This document shows positions 34,414-43,499 of a stretch of DNA of 64,000 nucleotides, in pieces. Under the pieces are notes generated by a model that worked only from the letters and a program-made list of their open reading frames with translations, did no database searches and had not been told where the DNA came from. This stretch comes from an uncultured Hyphomonadaceae bacterium (GTDB taxonomy: Bacteria; Pseudomonadota; Alphaproteobacteria; Caulobacterales; Maricaulaceae). The stretch covers positions 1-64,000 of the forward strand of contig CAJXPX010000016.1 in NCBI GenBank assembly GCA_913058335.1, read 5' to 3'. Numbering within the stretch: the stretch's first letter is position 1; each line of letters opens with the position of its first letter. The position numbers were made by a program, and so were the translations under genes.

Positions 34414-35529
34414 TTAAGGGCGGGCGACAATGCCTCCTGTTATGGGGGCAGGAACGCCTGTTGTCCCCGGAAAGGAAATCGGCAACCCTTTTAGCGCGCG
34501 GACCGCCAGATAGGCAAAAGCCTGGGCTTCCAATGCATCCCCGTCCCATCCGACATCTTCTGCACTCATAACTTTGCCTTCCGTATGTATTTCAATCATC
34601 CCCATTATAGTCGGGTTATGACGCCCTCCGCCGCAGACGATAATGGAATCAGGATTAAAGGCTTTCATATCCCTTGCGATGGATTGTGCACAAAAACTTG
34701 CCAAAGTCGCCGCCCCGTCTTCCAGACTCATATCTCGCATATCGGACAAGACATCGAAATCATAACGATCCGCCGAGCGGGGAATCGGGCGATTAAAAAA
34801 GTCGCTTTCCAACCACTTCGCAATACGTTTAAAGTCAGCCTGTCCTTTAAATGACATTTCTCCCCCAGCATCCAGTGACTTGCCGGATTTTAGCGACATC
34901 CAGCTATCCAGGGGCCCATTTCCCGGCCCGCAATCTGTGGCAATCAGCGGATTATCGCTCTCCAGCAAAGTGACGTTTGACACGCCGCCAATATTGACCA
35001 CGGCGATGCGCCCCTTTAATTTGGAATATCGGCAAAGAGCTTGATGATAGATCGGAGCGAGGGGCGCGCCCTGCCCGCCCGCTTTCACATCCGCCGTCCG
35101 AAAATCATAGACGCAAGGCACACCGAATTTCGCGGCGAGAGTTTGGCCATTGCCTAGTTGAAGAGTCTGGCCCTTCACGCCGTCTTGTGCGGGTTGGTGA
35201 AAAACCGTTTGCCCATGATAGCCGATTATATCGACATCCCCTATGCCGAGGGACTCGATTGCCTTTAAGTGAACCGCATCAATATAATCAGACCCGACTT
35301 GTAGATTATTGGGGGGTGGACCGTTAAATCGCCATTTCAAAGCTGCTTTCACAGCATTCTTCACAGGCGCCCCATCATCTGGAAAATCAAGGCAGAGCGA
35401 ACGCCCAAACCCGAATATATCTTCCCCATCCGTCTCAATAATCGCCGCGTCCACACCGTCAAGAGACGTGCCGCTCATCAATCCCAAAGCCTTGTAACGT
35501 CTGTTTTCCATCATCTTTGCCTTTGACAT
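34414..35529 (-). CDS. anmK: anhydro-N-acetylmuramic acid kinase
   Basis: Phosphorylates and opens 1,6-anhydro-MurNAc from peptidoglycan turnover to MurNAc-6-phosphate. 371 residues. GLMSGTSLDGVDAAIIETDG near the start, IGYHGQTVFHQP, RTADVKAGGQGAPLAP, ATDCGPGNGPLD and the C-terminal VCGGGRHNPTIM plus FPGTTG are diagnostic. The start used is ATG 35529; Met6 or Met7 are possible, since AAAGG precedes them. It probably belongs to a two-gene unit with the aminopeptidase downstream. The upstream gene tyrS is divergent, an arrangement seen in many alphaproteobacteria. Confidence 0.96.
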   Translation of the reverse strand: MSKAKMMENRRYKALGLMSGTSLDGVDAAIIETDGEDIFGFGRSLCLDFPDDGAPVKNAVKAALKWRFNGPPPNNLQVGSDYIDAVHLKAIESLGIGDVDIIGYHGQTVFHQPAQDGVKGQTLQLGNGQTLAAKFGVPCVYDFRTADVKAGGQGAPLAPIYHQALCRYSKLKGRIAVVNIGGVSNVTLLESDNPLIATDCGPGNGPLDSWMSLKSGKSLDAGGEMSFKGQADFKRIAKWLESDFFNRPIPRSADRYDFDVLSDMRDMSLEDGAATLASFCAQSIARDMKAFNPDSIIVCGGGRHNPTIMGMIEIHTEGKVMSAEDVGWDGDALEAQAFAYLAVRALKGLPISFPGTTGVPAPITGGIVARP

Positions 35530-35566
35530 GATTTATCCGCTTGATAGAAGCCGCAAAGTTCAAAAC

Positions 35567-35579
35567 TAAGATGCTTTTA
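35567..35579 (+). promoter_or_regulatory. candidate -10 for a leaderless tyrS mRNA
   Basis: TAAGAT at 35567-35572 ends 6 nt before the tyrS ATG, and no ribosome site is present, so the start codon may coincide with the transcription start. No convincing -35 was found at 17 nt. Confidence 0.3.
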
Positions 35580-36844
35580 TGACCAATTACAAATCCGATT
35601 TGATGAAAACGCTGACAGAGCGTGGATTCCTCTATCAATGTACTGATGAAGACGGGCTGGATAAAGCCGCCTCATCCTCTGTCGTGACAGGATATATTGG
35701 CTTTGATTGCACAGCGCCGAGCCTTCATGTCGGATCTCTTGTTCAAATAATGATGCTGCGTCACCTGCAAAAATCCGGCGGACGCCCCATTGTTCTGCTT
35801 GGTGGAGGTACCACCAAGATTGGCGACCCGTCTATGAAAGACAAAACACGCCCAATTTTAACGGACGATATGATCGAAGAAAACAAAGCCGGCATAAAAC
35901 AGGTCTTTTCTAACTTCATTGATTTTGATGGTGATAATCCCGCCATCCTCGTTGATAATGCGGAATGGCTGGACACTCTCGGCTATATTGAATTTCTGCG
36001 TTTGGTGGGCACCCAATTTACTATCAACCGCATGGTAACAATGGAGACAGCTAAGCGCCGCCTTGAAAATGAATTGCCGATGACCTTTTTGGAATTCAAC
36101 TACCCGCTCCTACAAAGCTATGATTTCGTGGAACTCAACAAAAGATATGGTTGCACTCTCCAACTTGGGGGCTCGGATCAGTGGGGCAATATTGTTACGG
36201 GGGTTGACCTGACTCGCCGTATGGAAGGCAAAGAAGTTTTTGGATTTACTACCCCCCTGATCACGACTGCTTCAGGCGGAAAGATGGGCAAAACCGTTGA
36301 CGGCGCTATATGGCTAAATGGCGATCCCGGCCTAAGCGAGCACCACTTCCGCACTCCTTACGAATACTGGCAGTTCTGGCGCAATACAGATGACGCGGAT
36401 GTCGGCCGTTTCTTGCGCCTTTTCACAGACGTCTCTTTAGACGAAATTGCAAAACTCGAATCTTTGGAAGGTGCCGACATCAATATCGCCAAAGCGCGAT
36501 TAGCCGATGAAGCAACAACCCTTTTGCACGGCGCTAGCGCGGCCAAGGAGGCGTCTGACACGGCAAAAAAGACCTTTGAGCAGGGCATGGCTGCCGAAGG
36601 GCTCCCAACATTTGAAATTCAGGCAAGCGAGCTTGGCTCACTAGGAATTTTAGCAGCCACTGTTACAGCAGGTCTAGCCGGGTCTAACGGCGAAGCCCGC
36701 CGCCACATCAAAGCTGGCGCGCTTAAAGTAAATGACGAAAAAGTCACGACTCATGAGAGGCTGATAGAGTCGTCAGATGTGACCGAAGGCATTATCAAAC
36801 TGTCCGTGGGCAAAAAGAAACACGCCTTATTGAAAGTTCTCTGA
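35579..36844 (+). CDS. tyrS: tyrosyl-tRNA synthetase
   Basis: Class I aminoacyl-tRNA synthetase, 421 residues, charging tRNA-Tyr. The HIGH-like motif is LHVGSL (His50), the tyrosine pocket includes YPLLQSYD, QLGGSDQWGNI is the family signature, and the KMSKS loop reads KMGKT (residues 235-239). A C-terminal S4 domain (RRHIKAGALKVNDEKV) completes the long TyrRS form. It overlaps the opposite-strand AsmA-like gene by 18 nt at the 3' end. Confidence 0.98.
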   Translation: MTNYKSDLMKTLTERGFLYQCTDEDGLDKAASSSVVTGYIGFDCTAPSLHVGSLVQIMMLRHLQKSGGRPIVLLGGGTTKIGDPSMKDKTRPILTDDMIEENKAGIKQVFSNFIDFDGDNPAILVDNAEWLDTLGYIEFLRLVGTQFTINRMVTMETAKRRLENELPMTFLEFNYPLLQSYDFVELNKRYGCTLQLGGSDQWGNIVTGVDLTRRMEGKEVFGFTTPLITTASGGKMGKTVDGAIWLNGDPGLSEHHFRTPYEYWQFWRNTDDADVGRFLRLFTDVSLDEIAKLESLEGADINIAKARLADEATTLLHGASAAKEASDTAKKTFEQGMAAEGLPTFEIQASELGSLGILAATVTAGLAGSNGEARRHIKAGALKVNDEKVTTHERLIESSDVTEGIIKLSVGKKKHALLKVL

Positions 36845-39800
36845 ACCTTCATTTGGCCCTTTTAAAACAGGCGCAACTTCTTCCGCTTTTTCTAAAAGCT
36901 CGTTGACCTCTGGCATATCGTCCCGTTTCTTGCGGAAAATCCCCCGCAAGAAACCAGGCGTCAAAGCGGATAACGGATTCACCCCAATCTGAGTCGCTTC
37001 GAATGGGCCGACAACTTGATAACTCAAGGCAAAAATGCCCTCGCCTTCTTTTCCGACCAGTATATCCCCTATAAGCGGCAAATCCCCCAAGAGCGAATTC
37101 GCGGTATATGCCGGAACCAAAGCGCCGTCAAAATCCACTGTTTCATTTCTCAAATCAATGTTCCCCTCTCCCGTCATACCAAGGGCAGGACCGAAGACGC
37201 GTGCATCGCGTAGAACCAAAACTCCATCGGATAGTTGGAAGGGTATAACGAGGGATTCGAAGGCGAGGCCTTCTCCTGAGAGCGTATTAAATAAGCCCGT
37301 TAATGAGCCGAGCGAAAGAAGCTGCGCCAAAATTGGGGCTTCTCTCACCTTGAAGTCAGTAATTTCCGCCCGGCCAATAAAGCTTCCCTCATTTCCGGGT
37401 AATGGCAAATTACCGGTCATCGAGAATTTACCGCCTTGAATACTCTCTATGCCTAGAAAAGCGCTTGCCGCCAAAGACGCTTTCGGAAACGCCGCATCAA
37501 CCTTTCGAACTTCACTTTCCTCATCTGTCACAAGATTAACCCGTATGGGCCCATCTTCTGTTTGAGCGGACAGGTTCAATTGCGTCATATCCAGTCCATT
37601 GTGACTATATAAAAGGGAGGCGTTTTGAGCTTTAAACTTAGGGTCGAGAATTAGCTCTTCTAAATTTGCCTGTAACGAAAGTGGAGCTTCCAAAGTAGAC
37701 GATTGAGAGGAAAGAGAACGGTCCAATAAGGAGGATATATCCAGCATGGCTCCGTTCAATGTCGCAGATAACGACTCTCTCTCCATATCGGGCTGAATTT
37801 GCAAATGCGCATCTACCATATCTGAAATTTTCAAAGTCTCAAAAGTCAGATTTTTCAAAGCAAAATCAGAACGCAAAGCGATCTGTCCCTCAATATCTAG
37901 GCCTGGCGCTGAAACGTCTAGATTTGAAATATCAATATCCTCACCATTCCGAATCAATGACGCTGATATTCGGCCCATTACCCCTTTTGGTTTATTCCAA
38001 TAATCGCCCACACTAATTTCGGTCGCGCTTAAGTCTGCCTCTAGGATGGCAGACCGGATATCCCCCCCGGTTGCTGTCGCCAAAATGTCAATTTTCGCCG
38101 CTCCGTCAAAATACTCTCGAAATCCCACACCAAATTCCTCAAGAATTTCACCATCCATGTCTCCAAAAATGTGATATTGTGTTGGTGTCAGGCCTTGATC
38201 AAAAATTTCTTTCCACTCAAGATTTGTTTGCCAAGGGCCAATTTTGACCGGGCCAGAAACCTTTAATCCAGACTTATCGACCCTCAGCGATATTTCTCCA
38301 TCCGTTAGGTCGTATGACCCAATTTTTGACGGTCCAGCAATATTGGTAAAATCCCCCTCTACCTCATATGAAATGCGGCTTTGGTCAAAATATTCAAGCA
38401 AAGGCCGGGTGATTGTTAATTCGACGTCGCCCTCTCCCTCTATCTCGCTCGGATTCAACTCATATCTATCCGTCAGTTCAAAAGGAGGTTGCCCCAGGAG
38501 ACTTAGCATGTCGGAGGCACCGCCTCGGGCATTCACCGTAATTATTATATCGCCCCCTTTAGGTTGGAGCCTCGGTATTTTAATTTGACTCGGCAAAACG
38601 GTTAAATTTCCAATTCGGCCGCCATTGAGAGTAAAATTCAGACGGTTATTGGTAATTTTGGCTGTACCGGAGGCCTGAGTTAAGGGCGTCATGGTCGAAA
38701 TGTATTTTACTGTACCGTCGCGAACCGTAAAATCCATATCCATAACATTTTTGACAAGCCCTCCGCCTTTGCGTTCAATATCTGCTTTAAAACTGAGTGT
38801 ATCAACCACGCCGCCTTCGACAGATCGGTCTAACCAACGTCTTGCGCCATCTGCAAATTTGACCGGCCAAACATCTAGTAGTTCAGATGGGCGCAAGTCC
38901 CCCTGAAGAACGCCTTCTGCTCTTATAGCTTCAAAATCGCCATCCTCATTCCTGTCTAGAAAGACTGAGGCGACCCATTGGTGCGTCCCTCTATCAAGTG
39001 AGAGTGTTTCCATGTGAAGGGTTTGAGCATCGACATCCAGTCTTCCCGCGATATCCAATTCTTTAAAGGCAAGCCTCTTTTCAAAAACCGGGCGAGCATC
39101 GAGCTTCAAATTTTTGAAATTAAGGTCAAATAAAGGGGAAGAATTTATATCGCCGTCACTAATCGCCTCAATATCTGATAGAGTACCCTTAGAGGTAAAA
39201 CTCAGTAGAGGCGCCTCAACGTCCAGCCGCTCCACCGTCATTTCGTCCTCTCCAGGATTCAAAAAAGCCGTCGCAATGATGGACTTAAAATCAAAAGATT
39301 GCCCCAAATCATCTCGGTTTATCCGCCCCGCGTCAAATTTCATGTCCAGGTCAGCAGATTGCAGCCCTTTTTCGGGCCCATAGATAAAATTCGTAATGAC
39401 TGTAACGGGCGCATCTATATCTCTAAGCTCTGAAAACCGTCCTTTCGTGGGGCCAGAAACAGCAGGGTTAATTCCGACCGCATGGAGAAAGACATCAAAA
39501 TTATCAAAGTCTGTATTCGTCAGAGCCGAAAGGTATAGAGGGATTTGATCACTGGTTTCAGGTTGGATCAAATCAGCTTTCAAATCCAAATTTAGCTTCT
39601 CTTTCTGGCGCTTAAAGTCCAACGCAACGTCCTCAAGTGACAGCGCCAGCCCATTTATAGAATTGATATAATAAGCCCGCGCGTCTGTCACTTTGACCGC
39701 TTCTACGCCATCCAAATCAATAGCGGCCCGTTGACCGGAGGTTGCGCGGCGACCCTGCCACAAAGGGCCTAGCCTCCCAAGCGTGTCCGGTGTCCCCAGC

Positions 39801-40297
39801 CCTGCCCGGATATGACCGCTTTCATCCTCGATCCAACTCACGACACCGCCCGTTAAAACAACCTTGCGGGGGATGAGGCTTCCTTGTCGAAATTCCTCCA
39901 AAGGGAAATAGGTCTGCAAGGTCGCAAGGTTTTGAAACTCAGTCCCGTCGAGAGTATTGATGCTGATATTTTGTCCGGTAAAGACAATATCATCCGTTGC
40001 CGGATACCAATCCAGCCGCATAGTCGGAATTTCTACCCCGGCACCGGCCACCGCCTCGGCAAAGAGCTGACCTAACACGCCTCTCGCTTCGGAGATGTCC
40101 ACGCTCTGTTGAGATAAAAGCCAAGACACTCCATAAAGCCAAGCGATAGCCACCCCCATAACGACAACGCCGAGTTCTGCGGTCAGGCGCCAAAGGCGAT
40201 AGGCAATACGTTTAGACCAATAGAGAAATTTCGGTGCTCCCCTGCTCTGCTCAGAGGGTGAAGCATCAGGCTTTATATATGGTGCTTCTTCTGTCAT
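36827..40297 (-). CDS. AsmA/YhdP-like large membrane-anchored protein
   Basis: 1156 residues. A cytosolic N-terminus of about 30 residues is followed by one membrane helix (about 40-62, with GVVVMGVAIAWLYGVSWLL) and a very long periplasmic part rich in beta structure, as in AsmA and YhdP proteins with DUF3971. The C-terminal AsmA_2 domain reads FNTLSGEGLAFESLVIPFQL ... DFDGALVPAYTANSLLGDLPLIGDIL. Such proteins bridge inner and outer membranes and are thought to move phospholipids. Length is close to YhdP (about 1260). The start at 40297 is used. The 3' end overlaps tyrS by 18 nt. Confidence 0.9.
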   Translation of the reverse strand: MTEEAPYIKPDASPSEQSRGAPKFLYWSKRIAYRLWRLTAELGVVVMGVAIAWLYGVSWLLSQQSVDISEARGVLGQLFAEAVAGAGVEIPTMRLDWYPATDDIVFTGQNISINTLDGTEFQNLATLQTYFPLEEFRQGSLIPRKVVLTGGVVSWIEDESGHIRAGLGTPDTLGRLGPLWQGRRATSGQRAAIDLDGVEAVKVTDARAYYINSINGLALSLEDVALDFKRQKEKLNLDLKADLIQPETSDQIPLYLSALTNTDFDNFDVFLHAVGINPAVSGPTKGRFSELRDIDAPVTVITNFIYGPEKGLQSADLDMKFDAGRINRDDLGQSFDFKSIIATAFLNPGEDEMTVERLDVEAPLLSFTSKGTLSDIEAISDGDINSSPLFDLNFKNLKLDARPVFEKRLAFKELDIAGRLDVDAQTLHMETLSLDRGTHQWVASVFLDRNEDGDFEAIRAEGVLQGDLRPSELLDVWPVKFADGARRWLDRSVEGGVVDTLSFKADIERKGGGLVKNVMDMDFTVRDGTVKYISTMTPLTQASGTAKITNNRLNFTLNGGRIGNLTVLPSQIKIPRLQPKGGDIIITVNARGGASDMLSLLGQPPFELTDRYELNPSEIEGEGDVELTITRPLLEYFDQSRISYEVEGDFTNIAGPSKIGSYDLTDGEISLRVDKSGLKVSGPVKIGPWQTNLEWKEIFDQGLTPTQYHIFGDMDGEILEEFGVGFREYFDGAAKIDILATATGGDIRSAILEADLSATEISVGDYWNKPKGVMGRISASLIRNGEDIDISNLDVSAPGLDIEGQIALRSDFALKNLTFETLKISDMVDAHLQIQPDMERESLSATLNGAMLDISSLLDRSLSSQSSTLEAPLSLQANLEELILDPKFKAQNASLLYSHNGLDMTQLNLSAQTEDGPIRVNLVTDEESEVRKVDAAFPKASLAASAFLGIESIQGGKFSMTGNLPLPGNEGSFIGRAEITDFKVREAPILAQLLSLGSLTGLFNTLSGEGLAFESLVIPFQLSDGVLVLRDARVFGPALGMTGEGNIDLRNETVDFDGALVPAYTANSLLGDLPLIGDILVGKEGEGIFALSYQVVGPFEATQIGVNPLSALTPGFLRGIFRKKRDDMPEVNELLEKAEEVAPVLKGPNEGSENFQ

Positions 40298-40378
40298 GCT
40301 AAAATCGCTCTAGCCTACCGCCTTGTGTCTGGCTATGGGCGCTTCTGTAATTGAACTGCCATAGACTGCGAGCCTATT

Positions 40379-40846
40379 ATGAGTGACTTAAAAATTGGTG
40401 AGAAAGCCCCGGATTTTAGCCTTGAGGGAGACGGCGGCGATGCGGTGACACTGAAAGACTTAAAAGGCCAATCTGTTATTCTCTATTTTTACCCCAGAGA
40501 TGATACGCCGGGATGCACCAAAGAAGCCATTCAGTTTTCCGAAAAGAAAGATGAATTTGACGCGCTCAACTGCGCTATTATCGGTATCTCTAAAGACACA
40601 GCTCAGAAGCACGATAAATTCATCGCCAAGCATGATCTAAAAGTCAGGCTCGGTGCCGACGTGGAAGGAAAAGTTGTTGAAGACTATGGCGTATGGGTCG
40701 AAAAAAATATGTATGGCAAAAAGTATATGGGCATCGAACGCGCCACATTTCTGATCGGGCCGGACCAAAAAATCCAACACATCTGGCGCAAAGTCCGGGT
40801 TAAAGGACATGTTGACGCTGTTCTCGAAGAGGTAAAGGGCACATAG
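40379..40846 (+). CDS. bcp: thiol peroxidase, Bcp/PrxQ family
   Basis: 155 residues, reduces hydrogen peroxide and organic peroxides. The peroxidatic cysteine is Cys46 in YPRDDTPGCTKEA. E. coli Bcp has the resolving cysteine five residues later (Cys50); here that position is Ile51, so this is a 1-Cys type member, with Cys67 or an external thiol as the possible partner. FLIGPDQKIQHIWRKVRVKGH near the end matches the family. It is divergent from the AsmA-like gene and lies 17 nt before the DUF455 gene, probably in one unit. Confidence 0.95.
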   Translation: MSDLKIGEKAPDFSLEGDGGDAVTLKDLKGQSVILYFYPRDDTPGCTKEAIQFSEKKDEFDALNCAIIGISKDTAQKHDKFIAKHDLKVRLGADVEGKVVEDYGVWVEKNMYGKKYMGIERATFLIGPDQKIQHIWRKVRVKGHVDAVLEEVKGT

Positions 40847-40862
40847 CCCTCTCTATTGAGAC

Positions 40863-41678
40863 ATGACTTTTAACCCCATTGAACAGGCTTGTTCACTTCT
40901 GCTCTGCCCAAGGCCAGATGAAAAATCGGCCAGCGCCCTGGCTCTTCGTGAACACTGGCACGCGAGCAAACGTAATAAATATGAGACAAATGTTCTGCCT
41001 GAAAACACGCCGGGGAGACCAGAAAAACCTGATCTGGTCCTTCCGAGCGAAGTCCCCCGGCGGCGTCTCGGCTCCCCTCAAGGGCGAGGCGCCCTTTTAC
41101 ATGCTATTGCGCATATAGAACTAAACGCCATTGATTTAGCAGCGGATATGATTGCCCGTTTTGCCGGCCACCCCTTAATCTTTCCCGATTTTCAGACCGA
41201 TTTTATAGAGGATTGGAGCCGGGTTTGCGCAGAAGAAGCCAAACATTTTAACCTGCTGACAGACAGGATGGAATCGCTCGGCGTTACCTATGGCGACTAT
41301 CCCGCTCATAATGGTCTTTGGGATGCCGCTTTCAAAACACGTCACGATATAGCCGCCCGGCTCGCTATTGCGCCAATGGTTCTGGAAGCCCGCGGATTGG
41401 ACGTCACACCGGGAATGATAAAAAAACTGGATAAAATCGGAGATCAAAAGAGCGTTGAGGTTCTCAGGGTAATTTACGAAGATGAAATTGGCCATGTCAG
41501 AATCGGTGCGAAATGGTTTCAAGCTATTGCCGAGATGGAAGGGGAATCACCGCGCCCATATTTTCATCAATTGGTAAAAACCTATTTCGCAGGGCAACTC
41601 AAACCTCCATTTAACGTTCAAGCCCGTACTTTAGCGGGCCTCACCGAGGATTATTACGCCCCATTAGCAAATTGTTAA
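40863..41678 (+). CDS. DUF455 ferritin-like protein
   Basis: 271 residues of the ferritin-like DUF455 family. Helices carry likely metal ligands in AIAHIELNAIDLAADMIARF, EDWSRVCAEEAKHFNLL (Glu and His) and IYEDEIGHVRIGAKWF. Members are diiron or carboxylate-rich helical proteins and have been linked to tRNA or metal-related functions without a settled role. GRPEKPDLVLPSEVPRRRLGS near the N-terminus is typical of this family. It follows bcp closely, and a 114-nt gap separates it from the M23 gene. Confidence 0.9.
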   Translation: MTFNPIEQACSLLLCPRPDEKSASALALREHWHASKRNKYETNVLPENTPGRPEKPDLVLPSEVPRRRLGSPQGRGALLHAIAHIELNAIDLAADMIARFAGHPLIFPDFQTDFIEDWSRVCAEEAKHFNLLTDRMESLGVTYGDYPAHNGLWDAAFKTRHDIAARLAIAPMVLEARGLDVTPGMIKKLDKIGDQKSVEVLRVIYEDEIGHVRIGAKWFQAIAEMEGESPRPYFHQLVKTYFAGQLKPPFNVQARTLAGLTEDYYAPLANC

Positions 41679-41792
41679 TACAGTTTAACGACGGTTCACA
41701 AGAGTATAACAGTTCTTAATGTGCAAAAGCTCTTGAACTGATTATGACCTTTTGGTCTAAGAGGTAAATTATTCATATGCGGATGGGGAATT

Positions 41793-43007
41793 ATGATAAA
41801 TGACGTCATGGCGGATATACGCCAACGCATTCTGCAAAAATTTCCGGAACGTCAAATTTATCTCCGTTCTGGAGGTGAAGTAAAATACTATGTCTTCACA
41901 ACCCGTTTCCAACTCATAGCAGTTACTATTCTGTCTATGATGATGCTTTGGTGTCTGGTCACGATGATCAATCTGTTTTGGGGTCATAACCCCCTTCGCG
42001 CTCCGGCAAAGGAAGTTAAACGGGTAGAAGCAAAATATGAAAGAATGCTTGCGGATGAACGGGCCAAGCAACTTAATGCAGAACTTCTACTGGCAGAGCA
42101 AAAACAGAGCTTTGAAACCATGGCCAAGAGCTTTGAAGAAAAGCATATGGCCATTTCCCAACTGGTTCATTCCTCTGCCCCAGTCTCGCAGGCAAATTTG
42201 CCGACCATTAAATATGCCTCAAACAGAGTGTTGATGTCACCGACTCTCCGAGATGCAAGTCCCCGCGTCCCACGTAAAGCCATCGTCCCGAATGCAATGG
42301 CTGAAACAGGTCTGAATATAGATAAATCTCTGAACACGATTGACCAAACGCAAAACAAGATTTTGATTTCCGCAGAAGCTGATACCCTAGATCGGATAGA
42401 ACGAAATCGCGCCCTGATTCGCGCGACCGATATGCAGGTCGATACCGTCTTGAAAGAAGGCCCATTTGGTAAAGGCGGCCTTTATGTTCCATTGAACGAA
42501 GAAGATATCCCTATCGAAGATGGCAAGTTTGGCTCCCGTTTGGCAAGCATTCAAGCCAGGCTTTCGGAAGCGGAGGCTCTAGACAAAGCAATTCTTTCTC
42601 TACCACTTGGCCTTCCAGTTGATGATGATACCTATCAAACAAGTACCTATGGCGTTCGGCACGACCCGTTTACACGTCGCCCAACCTTTCATGAGGGCAC
42701 TGATTTTAGCGGACGGACAAATGCTCCAATCGTCGCAACGGCTGATGGCGTGGTCTCATTTGCGGGCCGAAATGGAGGCTATGGCCGCGTTGTCGAAATC
42801 GACCATGGGCACGGGTTTATTACCCGTTACGCCCATCTACAAAAATCATTTGTAAAAAAGGGGCAAAAAGTTTCTCGGGGGGAGAAAATAGCGGGGATGG
42901 GATCCACAGGTCGCAGTACAGGCTCCCATCTTCATTATGAAGTCCATTTCCAGGGACGCGTTTATGACCCGGAAAACTTTTTGAGAGCTGGCCTCTATGT
43001 TCAATAA
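41793..43007 (+). CDS. lmdC: LmdC-like M23 peptidase, bactofilin partner
   Basis: 404-residue LytM-type endopeptidase. A cytosolic N-terminus of about 38 residues, one membrane helix (about 39-62), a coiled-coil stretch (about 70-130) and a periplasmic M23 domain (about 280-400) follow in order. Metal and catalytic residues are complete: His300 and Asp304 (HEGTD) and HLHYE (His379, His381), so it should be an active crosslink hydrolase. The gene overlaps the bactofilin gene by 11 nt. In Hyphomonas the matching pair BacA-LmdC, in which the bactofilin recruits the hydrolase through its cytosolic segment, directs budding and stalk growth. Here this is inferred from the same layout. Confidence 0.9.
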   Translation: MINDVMADIRQRILQKFPERQIYLRSGGEVKYYVFTTRFQLIAVTILSMMMLWCLVTMINLFWGHNPLRAPAKEVKRVEAKYERMLADERAKQLNAELLLAEQKQSFETMAKSFEEKHMAISQLVHSSAPVSQANLPTIKYASNRVLMSPTLRDASPRVPRKAIVPNAMAETGLNIDKSLNTIDQTQNKILISAEADTLDRIERNRALIRATDMQVDTVLKEGPFGKGGLYVPLNEEDIPIEDGKFGSRLASIQARLSEAEALDKAILSLPLGLPVDDDTYQTSTYGVRHDPFTRRPTFHEGTDFSGRTNAPIVATADGVVSFAGRNGGYGRVVEIDHGHGFITRYAHLQKSFVKKGQKVSRGEKIAGMGSTGRSTGSHLHYEVHFQGRVYDPENFLRAGLYVQ

Positions 43008-43452
43008 GACAAATTCAAATAGCCCCACCCTAGAAGAGAGCAAGAAGTCCATTTCCGCCCCTGCGCCGCGCGCCTCGTCCGGTCCCTCTATTCTTGGACG
43101 CGATCTCATTATAACTGGCGACGTAAAGACTGATGGCGATGTTCAGATTGACGGACGTATTGATGGCAATATCGATGCCGGAAATATCACGATTGGCGAA
43201 CAAGGCATTATAAACGGAAAAATTATTGCCAAAAGTGTGCATGTACGGGGAAAAGTAACCGGTAAAGTGGATGCCGGCACAATTGAGTTGGCCGAAACAG
43301 CCAATGTTCAAGCTGACCTCGTTCAAGACCAGTTGATGATCGCGAACGGCGCCTTTTTTGATGGAAAATGCGCCCGAAAATCAACCCCGACGAGCGCGAC
43401 GAAAGCGCCTGAAAAAAAGGCAGGTTCGGAGAAAAAGCCAGCTAAAGCTTAG
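42997..43452 (+). CDS. bacA: bactofilin
   Basis: 151 residues. The central bactofilin beta-helix has repeats SILGRDLIITGDVKTDGDV, QIDGRIDGNIDAGNITIG, GIINGKIIAKSVHVRG and KVTGKVDAGTIELAETA. Flexible N- and C-terminal tails carry Ser/Pro and Lys-rich sequence, and the N-terminal tail may bind the membrane. Bactofilins polymerise into cytoskeletal filaments that localise wall enzymes. The ATG at 42997 overlaps the end of the M23 peptidase gene, which supports joint synthesis. A terminator follows. Confidence 0.95.
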   Translation: MFNKTNSNSPTLEESKKSISAPAPRASSGPSILGRDLIITGDVKTDGDVQIDGRIDGNIDAGNITIGEQGIINGKIIAKSVHVRGKVTGKVDAGTIELAETANVQADLVQDQLMIANGAFFDGKCARKSTPTSATKAPEKKAGSEKKPAKA

Positions 43453-43471
43453 CCTTAAACATATTGAGATC

Positions 43472-43495
43472 AGCCGCCATTTGGGGGCTTTTTTT
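43472..43495 (+). terminator. rho-independent terminator after bactofilin
   Basis: Stem AGCCGCC (43472-43478) / GGGGGCT (43483-43489) with one internal mismatch, followed by a T-run to 43495. It lies at the end of the lmdC-bacA operon. Confidence 0.75.
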
Positions 43496-43499
43496 ATAG

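Noticed and set aside
41687-41701. CtrA-like TTAA ... TTAA pair upstream of the M23 peptidase gene
   Set aside because: The spacer is 6 nt instead of 7 and the flanks do not improve the match, so it fits the CtrA consensus too poorly to report as a site.
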